This document shows positions 11,620-22,866 of a stretch of DNA of 64,000 nucleotides, one piece after another. Below the pieces are notes generated by a model that did no database searches, was not told where the DNA came from, and was given only the letters and a program-made list of their open reading frames with translations. Source of the DNA: Echria macrotheca (Eukaryota > Ascomycota > Sordariomycetes > Sordariales > Schizotheciaceae). Numbering within the stretch: the stretch's first letter is position 1; each line of letters starts with the position of its first letter. The position numbers were made by a program, and so were the translations under genes. The stretch covers positions 310,001 to 374,000 of the forward strand of contig MU839848.1 of assembly GCA_030411725.1 (NCBI GenBank). Direction: 5' to 3'.

Positions 11620-13905
11620 GTGTGATGAGGTTGCCAAGGACGAGTGAAATGATACCCTTTTTGGAATTGGTTGAACGTGTCCGCGAGCCGGAACTTTTTG
11701 CACTGAGCTGTATCTTGAAGTCGCTAGGAGGTGCATAGCGGTATTACCGACAGCAGGGGGTAGTGAACTGCAAATCACTGAGCAAGCCCCGAGTTTTTGG
11801 CATCCGCATATTCGGAGTAGCGCCCTACAGTACGCGAAAAAGGCACGGCTGAGTTACTATTACCCCTGGCGAATTTGTTCTTCACTCCCCAAGCCGCAAC
11901 GACCTACACTAGTTATACTACTGTGGTAGAGCTAGACCTTCGGAAGCTTCCGCTCTGCCTAGGAATCCTTGCTGCACATCCTTTGCTGCAATGACTTAGC
12001 ACTGTCACAAACATCGTCTTATGACCGGGCCGAATCTGCTACAGATTCTTCAGAGAGTCAGGCGTCGGATGAGGCTACATTGGCAGCCACGGATGGTCCA
12101 GTCGCGTGCCGCGTCGACTCAGCTCCGGGACGAAGCATCTAATATGCAAGCCATGGCGTCGATAGGTACTGCTGGTGGCAGTCTGACCGGCAGCCACGCA
12201 GTGAGGAGACCCCAAGGGAACGATTCTTGCTTACTGCAGTTGGGGGTAGCATCTTTCTAGCGGACAAAAAGCGGTCTCAATGTTAATAAGTGATGCCTAA
12301 TGAGGTTGGGGTCCTCTGCGATCCTTCGATAGAGACATGCATCTTGCAATGTGCGGATCTTTCGGAGGACGGGTCCAGAGCAGGTTTGCTGCAGAAAAGA
12401 ACCCGAGGTCAAAACTTGGTGCTGTGGCTGGGGAAAATCACGCCGTCTCCGGCTGAGGGTCGAGTTATCTCACACGGCCACTAGCGGGAGCGATTTTCAT
12501 GGCGTCAGACAAATCCCGCATTTGACCATTGAATGAATAATGACGGGCATCTTCTTGGTGGGTTTTCGGCGGCAGCGGGCATCGGAGGAGCCCGCTCGGC
12601 CCGGGTTGAAAGCGGCGAGGATTGTCTCAGGAACCAGGGACTGGCAACTGATCAACAAAAGCATTATGGTCGTGGGTCCGCGGCTAGCGTCATTGCACAT
12701 CGATCCGGGGAAAGTGGAAAAAGAAAAGAAAGAGAGATGGCGGACATCATCCCAAGTCAACCACAAAGGCTGAGTGCTCTCAGATCGAGTCGGGTGTCAT
12801 ACATCCGGTTCTCTCAAGGCATTGCCGTGGCAGAAAGATTACTACCGTGTCGGAACGGGACGTTATCTAGACACGTTAATCCGAGTTGTTATAGCTGGGC
12901 AGCCGCATTTATTAACATGATTCTCGGGGAAACGTCTTTTGCCTACGGAAGGCTTGTGGGAAAAGAAACCAAGGCTTGAGGCAAGGCGGGGTAATTCTGG
13001 TCCCGAGATTTCTGTTTGTGTGATTATTCATGGGTCTTATGGGAACTCGAAGGTAAGAATATTTCTGGTCCGTGTGATGCTCTTTCTCTCTCTCTGAAGG
13101 TCTTGGGTGAGCAAGGTGCGACGCAGGGCATCAGATGGTTTCATCGGACGTCGAGGTTCAGTTGTTACCTTACCTTATCCATCACAGCGATCCCCCCACT
13201 CTCGCAAGTGACAGCCTTTGTGCGGGCCCCCAACCCGACGCCCACCACCTCGCTTCCAGGGAGGCTCGCCAGCCGCACCGCCCGTGGATTCTCGCCAATC
13301 GACGCTGCAAGTCTTGCATCCACATCCGAAATTTCCTCGCTCCCGCATCCAGTCGTGCCAGGCAGGTCTGGCAGCGCGCGACTGCCTGCTCACCGCGTTG
13401 TCGTTCTCGAGCTAGAGATTTCGTTCTTTTTCCCACCCTCTCTCCTCCGGCTTCCCTGCTCGGCGAGGACGTCCTGTGTGATCTTCCCTTGAGGAGCGCC
13501 CATCCTCGTCTCTTGTCGCCGCGCTATCGATCTTCCATCACAAGCGATCACAGGGGCCTTTCGGCGCCGCCTTGAACGACATTGAACAGGCCACCACCTT
13601 GCGCCGACCCTTGCCCATGACAAGGTGCCGACTTGGCAGCCAAGCAACAGCCCACCATCACTTAGTCTAAACCTCCATCGTCTCCGCTCGTCGTGCATGG
13701 AATAAGTTCCCCGCCGCCGCCCAGTGTTTGAGGAAGGGTCCTCTCTCTCAGAGAGATCGAAAGCCCAGGTATCACGGCTAGGATTGAAACAGATCATGTC
13801 TTCAGCGCCTGCGCCCCGCGCCATCTGATCCGGACCTAGTCGCTTCGGAAGCCGGTGCCGGCTGATGCTTCTATCTCGACGGGCAAAGTCGTACGATCCG
13901 AACCT
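11620..13905. other. Long intergenic region before the RBR gene
   Basis: Both flanking genes point right, so 2.3 kb is long for this window. It contains scattered frames below 160 codons with no recognisable product. The last 500 bp (from about 13080) is pyrimidine-rich and may be a long 5' leader for the RBR gene, possibly with a leader intron. I could not support any gene. Confidence 0.5.
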
Positions 13906-16050
13906 ATGGTCTTCACTTTCCCGTCCCCGGCCGATCAGGTCGATGCGGCGGTCCTTCCGCCTGAACTCAACGAGGTCGAATATTTCGACGAGGTTTTGCA
14001 CCTGCCCGGCGGCAAGACTGATGTCGATGTCGAGAACGAGCTAATAGCGAAAGCCACGGCCCTCGGCCTCGAGATCCCAGCCACAATCGAGCCGTCGGGT
14101 GAAGAGCCGAGTTCTTCGAGTGATGAGTCGGGTCCTGGTGTTGGCTCGCATCATGGGCGAACTGGGTCAACAAGCACGAATGGCTCAGCGGGTACCGACC
14201 TGACTTCACAGACGTCACATCATTCGGCCACGATCCCGCCGCCATTGGGAGAGCCGACCAATCCAGCAGCGACGCGAAGATACTCCAAGAATCTGAGTTT
14301 TTCGCAGTACGAGAAATATCTCGGCCAGCTCGACCCCGCGCTGAGCCAACCCAAGTTTCACAGCCCTCACGCGCAGCAGCCTGGACGATCACGGACGCTA
14401 TTTACTAGCGCAACAAAGAGGAAAGGGATGGTAAAGGACTTTAAGAGGAGCTTGACCACACGGCTGAGGAGGAGGCAGTCTTCTTCCGCGGCCACACTGT
14501 AAGTCCTGGTCCTAACGGGTTGCGACGGACCACGCGATTCTAACAGCGACCTATCCAGCTCCTGTATTTGCTGTCGCGAAGAATTTGCCGGAGACCAGAG
14601 TACGCTGAAAACACTGCCATGTGGCCACCAATACTGTCAAGATTGCCTCGCCGTCATGATTGCCCAGTCCACGACGGACGAGTCCAAGATGCCGCCCCGA
14701 TGCTGCACGCAACCGATTCCTACCACCACGATCAAGACAGTACTGACAAGAGACGAGCAGTACGCCTTTCTCAAGGCCGTATTACAGTATAGCACGCCAT
14801 GGGAGTCACGGATCTTCTGCCCGAATGCGAGCTGCGGCGAATTCATCCCCCCGAGCACCAAGATCGATCCGAAGCATCCATTCGAGACGGTGTGCAAGAG
14901 CTGCAAAACACGGGTGTGTATAATGTGCAAGCGCAATGCCCATCGTCTTGGCCAAGACTGCCCTGAAGATTGGGAGCTGGATGCCGTGCTCAAGATTGGG
15001 GAGAAGCTGGGCTGGCGGCGCTGCTACAAGTGTAAGGCCCTGGTTGAACTGTCCATGGGCTGTACGCACGTCTCTTGTCGATGCAAGGGACAGTTTTGCT
15101 ACATCTGCGGCGCTGTGTGGGACCGTGTCGTGGGCTGTCCAAACTTTTGCAACGGGGAGGAGGAGATGGAACGTCGTCGAATCCAGGAAGAAGCACGGCT
15201 AGCCATGCTGGAAGCCGAGAAGGAGCAGCAGGAACGGGAGGCGGCAGAAGAGGACAAGGCAAGGCAAGAGGCGGAGAAAAGGACATCCGAGAGCGAGACC
15301 TTCAAGAGGCTTATGGAACGGCAACGAGCTGAAATGGCGAGATTTGTGGAATTCGAGCGCAAAATGGAGGAAGCCATGCGGGCGCGGCATGTGAAAGCGA
15401 GAGTTGGGCTTGCTGAGAAGCACCAGGACCTGACCGAGAGGATGAAGGAGCGGCACGCTAAGACCGAGCAGCACCTGGAAGACCGCCAGATTGAAGCCGA
15501 GATTGAGCTTCGAGCCGCCTTAGAGCAGTCGGAGAAGAGTGTTCGGATTCAGCTCAAGTACATGGAGGCTTACTGCAAAGGCCTGACCGGGAAGGCGGTT
15601 GATGAGGCATCCCAGGACATGGCGATGCCCTCGAGGCAGGTAACGGAGAAACACCTCGAGCAGCTCAACCAGCAATATCTCGTCCGGGATGGCATGGAGC
15701 AACGGCATCAGTCGCAGATCAACGTCCTGCGTGAGAAGCAAGCAAAACGAATGGAAGAGCTGATGGAACGACACGAGGCGGAAATGGAAGCTCTCGAAGA
15801 CCGGAAGAACGAGGAGATTGAGGACCTCGCGGTCAAGTTCACCAATGACAAAGAGGCTTTATTGTCGAGCTTTCAGGGGCGGAGAAGCCGACTTTCGAAG
15901 ATGTGGATGCTTGCTTCGGAGATTTTGCGGGCCGAGCTACAAACGGCATGGAAGACATCGTTCGCGCCCATGCCACCACCGGAATGGCCAATGCTGGATG
16001 CAGGTTCAGGAGCTGCGGGGGTCGTTTTGGAGACTGAAGAAGAAGGTTAA
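13906..16050 (+). CDS. RING-IBR-RING (RBR) E3 ubiquitin ligase with C-terminal coiled coil
   Basis: Two exons, 13906-14498 and 14559-16050, give 694 residues; the 60-nt intron has GTAAGT and ATCCAG. The join reads L-S-CICCREEF, so splicing is needed to complete RING1 (about 200-245, CICCREEF and CGHQYCQDC). An IBR domain follows (CPNASCGEF, CKSCKTRVCIMCKRNAH). RING2 is CYKCKALVELSMGCTHVSC, with Cys366 in the SMGC turn at the position of the RBR catalytic cysteine that carries ubiquitin as a thioester. Residues about 395-650 form a long charged coiled coil, an unusual C-terminal extension. Frame upstream of 13906 lacks an ATG nearby, so this is the first usable start, though an upstream exon cannot be excluded. 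The substrate is unknown. Confidence 0.87.
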
Positions 16051-16851
16051 AGCTTTACCTTGGAGAACGGGCGATCGGTGTCCTCACGAGCACCATAGGG
16101 ACTTCCCTCACTTCGTATTTGTAGGGCATCCGGCGCCCTTCATTGCACTCGCTGGTCTACTTCGGCCTTTTCATTCTATTCTTTTCTTTTTTCGGGCTTA
16201 CGGCAAATCTCATGCATGCGAGCAAGGAGTTACGAGGTCATCTAAGGGGTTCTTTCTACGACAAGGTCGCACTGGGGATATAGGGGAGTTTCGGATCGTC
16301 TACCATCTTTCTGTATCTTTTCATGTTTACTACGAGACAGAATGGGTGGCCCGCGCCTCGACAACGAGGGGCGACAACGAGGGGCAGTGCGGGGATGGTG
16401 CGATATGATTCATATGAATATTTTCTGGCAGCATGGCGAGATTTGGAGAGAGCTCGGTCATGACAATTTCTGTGTTCATTAGGTATGGAGTATAGATACC
16501 TCAACCATTTCTATATGTTCTGGCTTCCTCGAATAGAGGTTGAACCATCCCACAGCAGAGGTTAAAAGAGTCATTGGTGCCCACAACAATATGCAGGATC
16601 TGCGGCAGTATGCAATCCACCCTGGAGCGGGGGTCTGATAGTGGCACGGCGGCCCGGATGTTGGGTTCGTGGTTGCCTGCGCCACCCGGACACCACCTCG
16701 GATCTTGCGAGAACACTCTGTCACCAGACTGTTTCCTTTTCCTCCGTCAAGACAACATCTGCGGGTTGTTAGTGACTGGATTATCGTCATCCACATACAT
16801 TTTCGTCGGATCATCCCAGTAGCAAACAGCCAGACGCACAGACTGGCAAGC
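16051..16851. other. Intergenic between RBR and SH3 genes
   Basis: The 801 bp should contain the 3' UTR of the RBR gene and the promoter of the SH3 gene. I see only a T-rich stretch near 16170-16195 and no supportable gene. Confidence 0.5.
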
Positions 16852-17739
16852 ATGGTGTCGAGCGATCGCCAGCAGGTCATCGAGACCAACCGATCTCTTC
16901 GGACGATTAAGAATGTAGGACGAAAGTTTTGTTTAACGCGTTTCATCCGGAAACCGATTATATGTTTCGAGTAGGGATAGAGTGATAGGCGGGTAGACTA
17001 ACATGGGAGCCAGGAACTGGAAGCGCTCCTCGAGAAGGGCGTGATCACCGAGGACGCCTTCGACTCGATCCACCGTCTCCTGCCCGCCGAGGGTACCGTC
17101 TCCCACGCACCCGCCCAGCGTGCTCCTACCGCCCTCCCTACGCCTGCGACGACACCGCTGAATAACGGGCCTCCGTTGTATGCCCAGTCCACAACCAACA
17201 ATGCGGCTCCCCCGCCGCTGCCGGGACGTAGGCAGCCGCCTGCGGCGCCAGTACGGCCGGTCATCGCCCACTGCAGAGCGCTATACCGGTATGAGAAGCA
17301 GGACGACCGCGATTGCGCATTCGAAGAGGGCGACCGGATCGAGGTGTACGAGAAGATGAACGCCGACTGGTGGCTGGGCAAGAACCTGCGGACGGACAAG
17401 GACGGCATTTTCCCTCAGAACTACGTCCGGGAGGACCCGGTGGCGCCGGTGGCACCGGTGCCGGGGGCCGCGTGGAACAATGAGAAGGCTTTCGCCAATA
17501 ACTATCAGCAACCGGTGACTGGCGGGTATCCACCGCCGCCGGCCCAGGTTAACCCGTACAACGCACATGCGCCGCCTATGGCCATGGCGAACAATGGTTA
17601 CGGAGGCGGCGGCGGCGAGGAGCAGAAGCCAAGCAAGACTGAGGAGAATGGTAAGAAGATTGGCAAAAAGCTCGGAAACGCTGCTCTGTTTGGAGCAGGC
17701 GCTACGCTTGGCAGCAATCTTGTGAATTCCATCTTTTAA
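16852..17739 (+). CDS. LSB1: SH3 protein, Lsb1/Pin3 (Las17-binding) family
   Basis: Exon 1 (16852-16914) encodes 21 residues ending NRSLRTIKN; exon 2 (17014-17739) begins ELEALLEKGVITEDAF, giving 262 residues. The 99-nt intron has a weak donor (GTAGGA), a good branch site (ACTAAC near 16998) and acceptor GCCAG. The joined N-terminus resembles that of yeast Lsb1 and Pin3/Lsb2. An SH3 domain spans about residues 108-165 (CRALYRYEKQDDRDC, DWWLGKN, GIFPQNYV). A Pro/Gly-rich region follows, and the last 21 residues (GNAALFGAGATLGSNLVNSIF) match the conserved family tail. In yeast these proteins bind the WASP homologue Las17, act at cortical actin patches and influence prion formation. The paralogue assignment (Lsb1 or Pin3) cannot be made. 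Confidence 0.88.
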
Positions 17740-18154
17740 AACGGGGGCTCGGTTGCGCTGTATGGGGGGTATCGCCGTCGCGACGCTGTGCTTCCAGGTA
17801 CTGGCTTGTTTGATCATGGCAAGTTGTTCCGTGAGACTGGGCACCAAACTCATTGTAGCCGAGGTCTCTTTGATGACTCTGGGTTTGTAATTTTTTGGTA
17901 ATAGGGTATTTATTGTTCATTTTGAATAGTTAGACGTCATAAACCTGCGATACCCATCACTGACGCCAGTTTCCTTTTCGGCATCATTCACTTTCTTTAC
18001 AACCTCAAGGTCTTTATCCTGAAATTTCGCTACGGACAGAGCATAAGTCTTCCTCGGAGCGATTCATATCTCGCAAAAACAACCTCGCTACCCTAGAAAC
18101 GCCTCCGCTTGTCAACAGAAAAGCAACCGCCCACAGTATATACTGTGTACAAGA
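17740..18154. other. Intergenic, convergent 3' ends
   Basis: The 415 bp lie between the stops of the SH3 gene (+) and the HET gene (-). Nothing beyond the expected 3' UTRs is visible. Confidence 0.55.
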
Positions 18155-20347
18155 TCATACAATCACGAGTGTCTGATAATCCTCGTCCGACCACGGCAAC
18201 GAGTCCTTTGGCAGACCTGCGTTGGGATCGAGCGGAGCCTCGCCGCTCCTCTCGATGAGAATCCCAAACGACCCCAGCCGCTGGAACTGTTCAGGTTTCT
18301 CCGACACACGAGACAGCACGACAAAGGTAAATCGGCCGATTGAGTCGCGCCCGCTCTGGCCGTGGTACACCGCCGGCATGGCGTACACAAGCGGCTCGGC
18401 CGCTAGACGACTGGCGAGCTCGGCCGCATCGTAAGCATCTGCGGAGCGGCGGACAACGCCGTCTGTGGATACTTCCATCATCCCGTCCACATCCATGTTG
18501 AATTTGAGACCATTCTCTTCGTCGCCGTCTTCGTCGCCGGAGACCAAGAGACGGATGTGTACCTTTCCGGTATAAGACCCCTTCCCAGGCAGCAGACGGG
18601 CAAACATTAGCGGGGCCTCGACGGAGAGGTGGGACCCATGATGCCGGCCACCCAGAACGGTGTGGGAAGCGGCGGCGGCGGTAGGGTCGGTGATCATCCG
18701 ACACCCGCGGATGAAGGGCACCAGGATGTCGTACCACTCGATCGTGTTGAAGCCCACCGACTGCCCAACCGAGGCCCAGGACCAGCTGGGTGCGCCGCAG
18801 TCGGTGAGATACACCGTCTTCTCCGAGGGGATGCAGTACCACGCCAGACCCCTAGCCATGTCGTCCAGCCACAGCCCCGCGGCGTAAGACTTGATCCCGT
18901 CGCCGCCGAGCCACGGCCCGACGGCACGGGCGAGACCCTCGACCGCCGGCAGCTTGTCCGTGGTGTAGGTCAGACGGCGCTTGCTGTAGTTGCGCACCTG
19001 GACGTACCAAAACCGCAGGGCGTGCTCGCGCGACGTCAGCGCGTTGGCCGAGTGGTACCGCCACTTGGTGTCGGCGCCGTCGCCGCGAATCGCCTCGGGC
19101 GTACACTCGCACAGCTCGACGGCACCACACGTCCACTCCAGCTCACCCAGGCCGAAGTAGATGACGCGGCTGGCGAGCAGCCGCTCCTGCAGCGTCCAGG
19201 CACGCGTCGCAAGCGGGTCCGGGCTAGGCCCCCAGGTTCCGCTCGACGTGTGCCGCGTTGTCCGGTTGTGCGGCACCAGCAGCAGCTCGCCCAGCGGCGC
19301 GCCGGACGCGTCGCGCAGCCAGACCGTCTGCGGCTTCCGGAAGCCCGGGACCGCGCCGACGTCCCGCTGCAGCATGGACTGGTTCGTCGACGCAGCCGAG
19401 CCGGCGGCGAGCGTGACGAAGGCGTACCGGTAGACCTCGGGCATGAGGACGCACTCGCGCTGCCAGTCGGCCGCCGAGTCCTGGACGATGCAGAGCGAGT
19501 CGATCCAGATGTGGTCGACGCCGAGCTTGCGGCAGAGGAACAGCACGTCGTGGAAGAGCGGCGGGAGGATCGAGAGCGGCATGCCGCGCCTGAGCGCAGC
19601 CAGGCCGGCTGTGGTGAGCTTCAGCTTCTGGTCGCCTCCCCAGCAGTAGCTCAGCGCCACGTATCGGATGCTCGACTTGTCCGCCACCTGCTCCGTCTCG
19701 ATCAGGCGGAAGCCCGTCTTGTGGAAACGGAGGAGTCTCGTTGGGAGCCAGCCGGTCGAACCCTTGGCCCCGTTCCCACCGCCGTTGCTTCGACACGTCT
19801 CATGGTGGTTCGCGAGACAGTTCTGGAGACAAGATTGGAGGAAGGTAAAAGAAGCGTCCGAGGTAGGATCGAAGTCGACGAGGACGTCCTTAGTAGGAAA
19901 ATCGGGCCAGGGCAGCCGCGAGGCCCGGACGGCATACACGTTCCAGTCCTGCTCGGTCGTGCCCACACGCAGGTACTTGCCCGTCCAGCTGTCGAACTGC
20001 ACGGTGGTGACGCCGTGGTTCTCGGGCATTTCCGCCACGGCAGCGAGGACAGTACACGAGATGCACCCGTCCTCCCGGCCGGCCTTCAAATCTCGCACCT
20101 CGGCGAGGCCGCTGGGACGGGGCGTGCCGGCCAAGCCCCGGCAGTACGTGCACACGACCGGGCCGTCTGAGGGTACGTAAAACCGGCCTCTCGACTGTCG
20201 TTCCCCGGGCACGGGAGGGCTGGTGTACCGGCGTCCGCTCCACGGCACGGTTGGCCGGAGGTCTCGAGGGTCGGAGACCGGCGCCGGCGCCGGTGGCTCT
20301 GCCCTCGCGGCCGCTGACACGGTCTTGTGCTCTGTTGTCGATAGCAT
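18155..20347 (-). CDS. HET-domain (heterokaryon incompatibility) protein
   Basis: A single exon encodes 730 residues from the ATG at 20347. The HET domain starts at about residue 226 with YVALSYCWGG and continues through SILPPLFHDVLFLCRKLGVD, IWIDSLCIVQDSAADW, and an MPEVYRYAFVTLAAG segment, the three classic HET blocks in order. The N-terminus has a CTYCRGL/CISC pair typical of the leader of many HET proteins. The C-terminal half lacks WD, NACHT or ankyrin repeats, so this is the common stand-alone architecture. HET domains trigger cell death when incompatible strains fuse; many genes of this class are polymorphic, and a role in non-self recognition is inferred here. Very GC-rich coding sequence opens long spurious frames on the other strand. 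Confidence 0.93.
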   Translation of the reverse strand: MLSTTEHKTVSAAARAEPPAPAPVSDPRDLRPTVPWSGRRYTSPPVPGERQSRGRFYVPSDGPVVCTYCRGLAGTPRPSGLAEVRDLKAGREDGCISCTVLAAVAEMPENHGVTTVQFDSWTGKYLRVGTTEQDWNVYAVRASRLPWPDFPTKDVLVDFDPTSDASFTFLQSCLQNCLANHHETCRSNGGGNGAKGSTGWLPTRLLRFHKTGFRLIETEQVADKSSIRYVALSYCWGGDQKLKLTTAGLAALRRGMPLSILPPLFHDVLFLCRKLGVDHIWIDSLCIVQDSAADWQRECVLMPEVYRYAFVTLAAGSAASTNQSMLQRDVGAVPGFRKPQTVWLRDASGAPLGELLLVPHNRTTRHTSSGTWGPSPDPLATRAWTLQERLLASRVIYFGLGELEWTCGAVELCECTPEAIRGDGADTKWRYHSANALTSREHALRFWYVQVRNYSKRRLTYTTDKLPAVEGLARAVGPWLGGDGIKSYAAGLWLDDMARGLAWYCIPSEKTVYLTDCGAPSWSWASVGQSVGFNTIEWYDILVPFIRGCRMITDPTAAAASHTVLGGRHHGSHLSVEAPLMFARLLPGKGSYTGKVHIRLLVSGDEDGDEENGLKFNMDVDGMMEVSTDGVVRRSADAYDAAELASRLAAEPLVYAMPAVYHGQSGRDSIGRFTFVVLSRVSEKPEQFQRLGSFGILIERSGEAPLDPNAGLPKDSLPWSDEDYQTLVIV

Positions 20348-21107
20348 ATCCCGTTGAGATGGTTCATCTGACCGGACTCGTGTTCTGTAGAGAGCTGAAG
20401 TGCCGCATCGCCATGATGGCGGCTGTGCTGCTCATGTTTTGTGAGATCTCTCTGTGTCAACTGAAACGGGTTGCCGCAGGGCCGCAAAACGGGCCGCGGT
20501 TGGTTGGCTGCCTGCAGTGCATCGTGCCATGGAAGCTGGCGACCTGGTTGGTGATACAGGCGCTCGCTTCACTGCCCCTTTTTGTCTTGCTTGTCATGCT
20601 GCACATGATTCCTCTCCCGGCTGAATTGTTAGCAGACTTTGAGGAGCTGGGTTTTGATACCTGTCAATTGATAAGGCTCTTAGGTGTTATATGATTTTCA
20701 AGATTTGAGGAAGATTTTGGAGCTGAAAGGTTTGGTTCTGGTGAGTGTTGATGTTGCTGGGGGTTCTAGTCAGTTACTGTTAAGGGGGAGGGAGTCACCA
20801 GCCAAGCAGTGTTAACGAACCCATGGTCAGCCGTCAACCGATTTCGCCTTCTCTACTCTTTCTTGGCTTGAGTTGAAAGTTTAAGCTATACCATTCCTCT
20901 CTTACTCTCAACTCTTGACTGATACCAAGTCTTCTCAATAACACGAGTTCAAGATCACTTGAAAAGGAATTAGAGGATAAGAAGTCTGCTCTCGTTCCGA
21001 TTAAAGAAGGCGGTGTGGTAATTCTGCCTATCGGGACTTATCGAGCCCCACCACCAGCTGCTTTCAAGCTTCGTGAGCTCAAGACAACCCCCACCAGGCA
21101 CTTCGCG
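20348..21107. promoter_or_regulatory. Divergent intergenic region, HET/SRR1-like
   Basis: The 760 bp should hold the HET promoter (left) and the SRR1-like promoter (right). A small frame crossing from the HET gene is not convincing as a protein. Confidence 0.5.
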
Positions 21108-21935
21108 ATGACCTCTGTGAATGACGAAGGATGGAATCAAGTCCGCCGCAAGAATGGCCGGAAAAGAAACCGCGCCGAGCCTAGACAACCCACAGGCATC
21201 GGCCCAAATCCGAGTCCAGAACTGAGTATCGATGATATCCGAGAATATCACAATGGCATAGCGCGTGACTGGCTCGCGTCAGACTCATGGCAAGCCCTGC
21301 TCGGAATTCTCATGACTGCCACTTCTCCCCAGAGACGACCTCTCCCCATCTGCAAAGCCATCTGTCTCGGCCCAGGCCCTTTTGACCCAGCCAACGGCAG
21401 CACTGCTATCAGGCGGACGGCTCACATACAAACCGCAGCGTTTGTTTCGATCGTCTCTGCCCTCGGTAGGTATCCCTCTGTCATGTCTTGTTGGCGAATA
21501 CTAACATGGCCGATAGAAACCCAGCTTGGCCAGAAAATCCGTTGCATCATCCAGGAGCCTGGCTTCACCGATGTGGACAAGCAGTTCTGCCAGGACGATC
21601 TCGGGTTCCTAGTGGTCGACACACCCGAAGCTTTCTCCATGGTAGACGAAAACACGCTGGTCTTTGGCATCCACATGGAGCTGCAAACCTATTCCCAAGC
21701 GCTCCGCACGACGTCTAGTCTACCCACTGTCTTCATCGGCGCTGGGCTGGATGAGTGGGACAAGCTGATGGACGTCGACCCGGAGCTACCAGGCCTCAAG
21801 GCCATTCGGGAGATGGACCGCACCTATGACAAGTTCAGCTTCCCGGATATGAACTACATGTTTCACGGGACCACGATTTACTGGAAGAAGGCCGGAGACC
21901 CTCCATCTGAACTGGCGGCCATGGATGACGGGTAG
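21108..21935 (+). CDS. SRR1-like domain protein
   Basis: Exons 21108-21465 and 21517-21935 give 258 residues. The 51-nt intron has donor GTAGGT, a perfect TACTAAC branch site and acceptor GATAG; it is divisible by three and contains no stop, so the unspliced frame also reads through. Spliced, the join is IVSAL-ETQLGQK. The SRR1-like domain is visible as KAICLGPGPF (about residue 82), then DLGFLVVDTPEAFSMVDENT and LVFGIHMELQTYSQAL, and PTVFIGAGLDEW. In Arabidopsis SRR1 affects light and clock regulation and in yeast the homologue is linked to heme; the biochemical role is unsettled. The N-terminal 30 residues are basic. The frame is open further upstream but the first ATG is at 21108. Confidence 0.85.
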   Translation: MTSVNDEGWNQVRRKNGRKRNRAEPRQPTGIGPNPSPELSIDDIREYHNGIARDWLASDSWQALLGILMTATSPQRRPLPICKAICLGPGPFDPANGSTAIRRTAHIQTAAFVSIVSALGRYPSVMSCWRILTWPIETQLGQKIRCIIQEPGFTDVDKQFCQDDLGFLVVDTPEAFSMVDENTLVFGIHMELQTYSQALRTTSSLPTVFIGAGLDEWDKLMDVDPELPGLKAIREMDRTYDKFSFPDMNYMFHGTTIYWKKAGDPPSELAAMDDG

Positions 21936-22866
21936 GATGTCGTCGGGTTTCGGGCTCATATACAACCGTACCATAGGAACGGCGCTGCAGGTACGTCCGA
22001 AGGCCGCAGGAACGAGAGTGAAAACACATCCGACGGATATGTCTGATAGGTCCTCTGGTCGGATGGTCAGCACGCGTGACGTAGCCGTGTAAGATACTAA
22101 AAGAGAGGGCGATTTAAGTTCGGATACCTGAACCGATAGTCAGCTCGTAGTTAATTAAACCTGCTGGAGACGCGCTGCGGCCAGCCGCGCTAAACAACGA
22201 GCCATCCACACCGCGACTCAACCTACCTACCCAACCAGGAAGCTGTCAACGCACGTTTCGGCCACAGGAAGACAAGTTTCTGTCACCCGTCTCGATTCAC
22301 AACCCGCCACCGTGATTAAGCAACACCATGGCAGAAAGAAAGCAACCACTGCCTTTTCGACTTCCCGCGGAACGTTGTTCGGCAGCGGAAGCCCCGCACC
22401 TGCTGCACCCCCGGACCCGCGCACGCCCAAGCGGAGGGTCAAAGCGCTCGCCGTGGTGAAGCAATTTTGGCGAGATTGCAGCGACCAGGATTCCGAAAGA
22501 AGCCATCAGCTCTGGATGCCCAGCCCGCCCAGCTCCGGCATCCCGCTGGGGGACGGGCGGACCGACCGGGGGGGTCTGGGCTGGACGGCGCAGTGAGGCC
22601 TTTTGGTGTCGTGGTCAGCCCATCCCGCCGCTCGCAACGTGGTGTTCTTCTTTCCCCTCCTCCCACCGACCGACGACCTCATCGCCGCCGCGCTCCGGCG
22701 CAGAGAGAGAAAACAGATCGATTCCACCACGCCGGGCCGCGCAATCCCAATTGACGTCAATTGATCGGATTACCGGGTTCGCGAGCGCGACACGGCTGGG
22801 CTGCCGTGCGCCATGGACCCGTGGTATTAGCCGCCTCGATTATCGGAACCGAGAGAGCAGAGACAG
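21936..22866. other. Intergenic before the membrane protein gene
   Basis: The 931 bp hold the 3' UTR of the SRR1-like gene and the promoter of the next gene. GC-rich frames at 22300-22760 lack ATG starts or recognisable domains. Confidence 0.5.

Noticed and set aside
18629..20170. 513-codon + frame
   Set aside because: Antisense to the HET gene; composition is Arg/Gly/Val-rich without domain signals, typical of a shadow frame.
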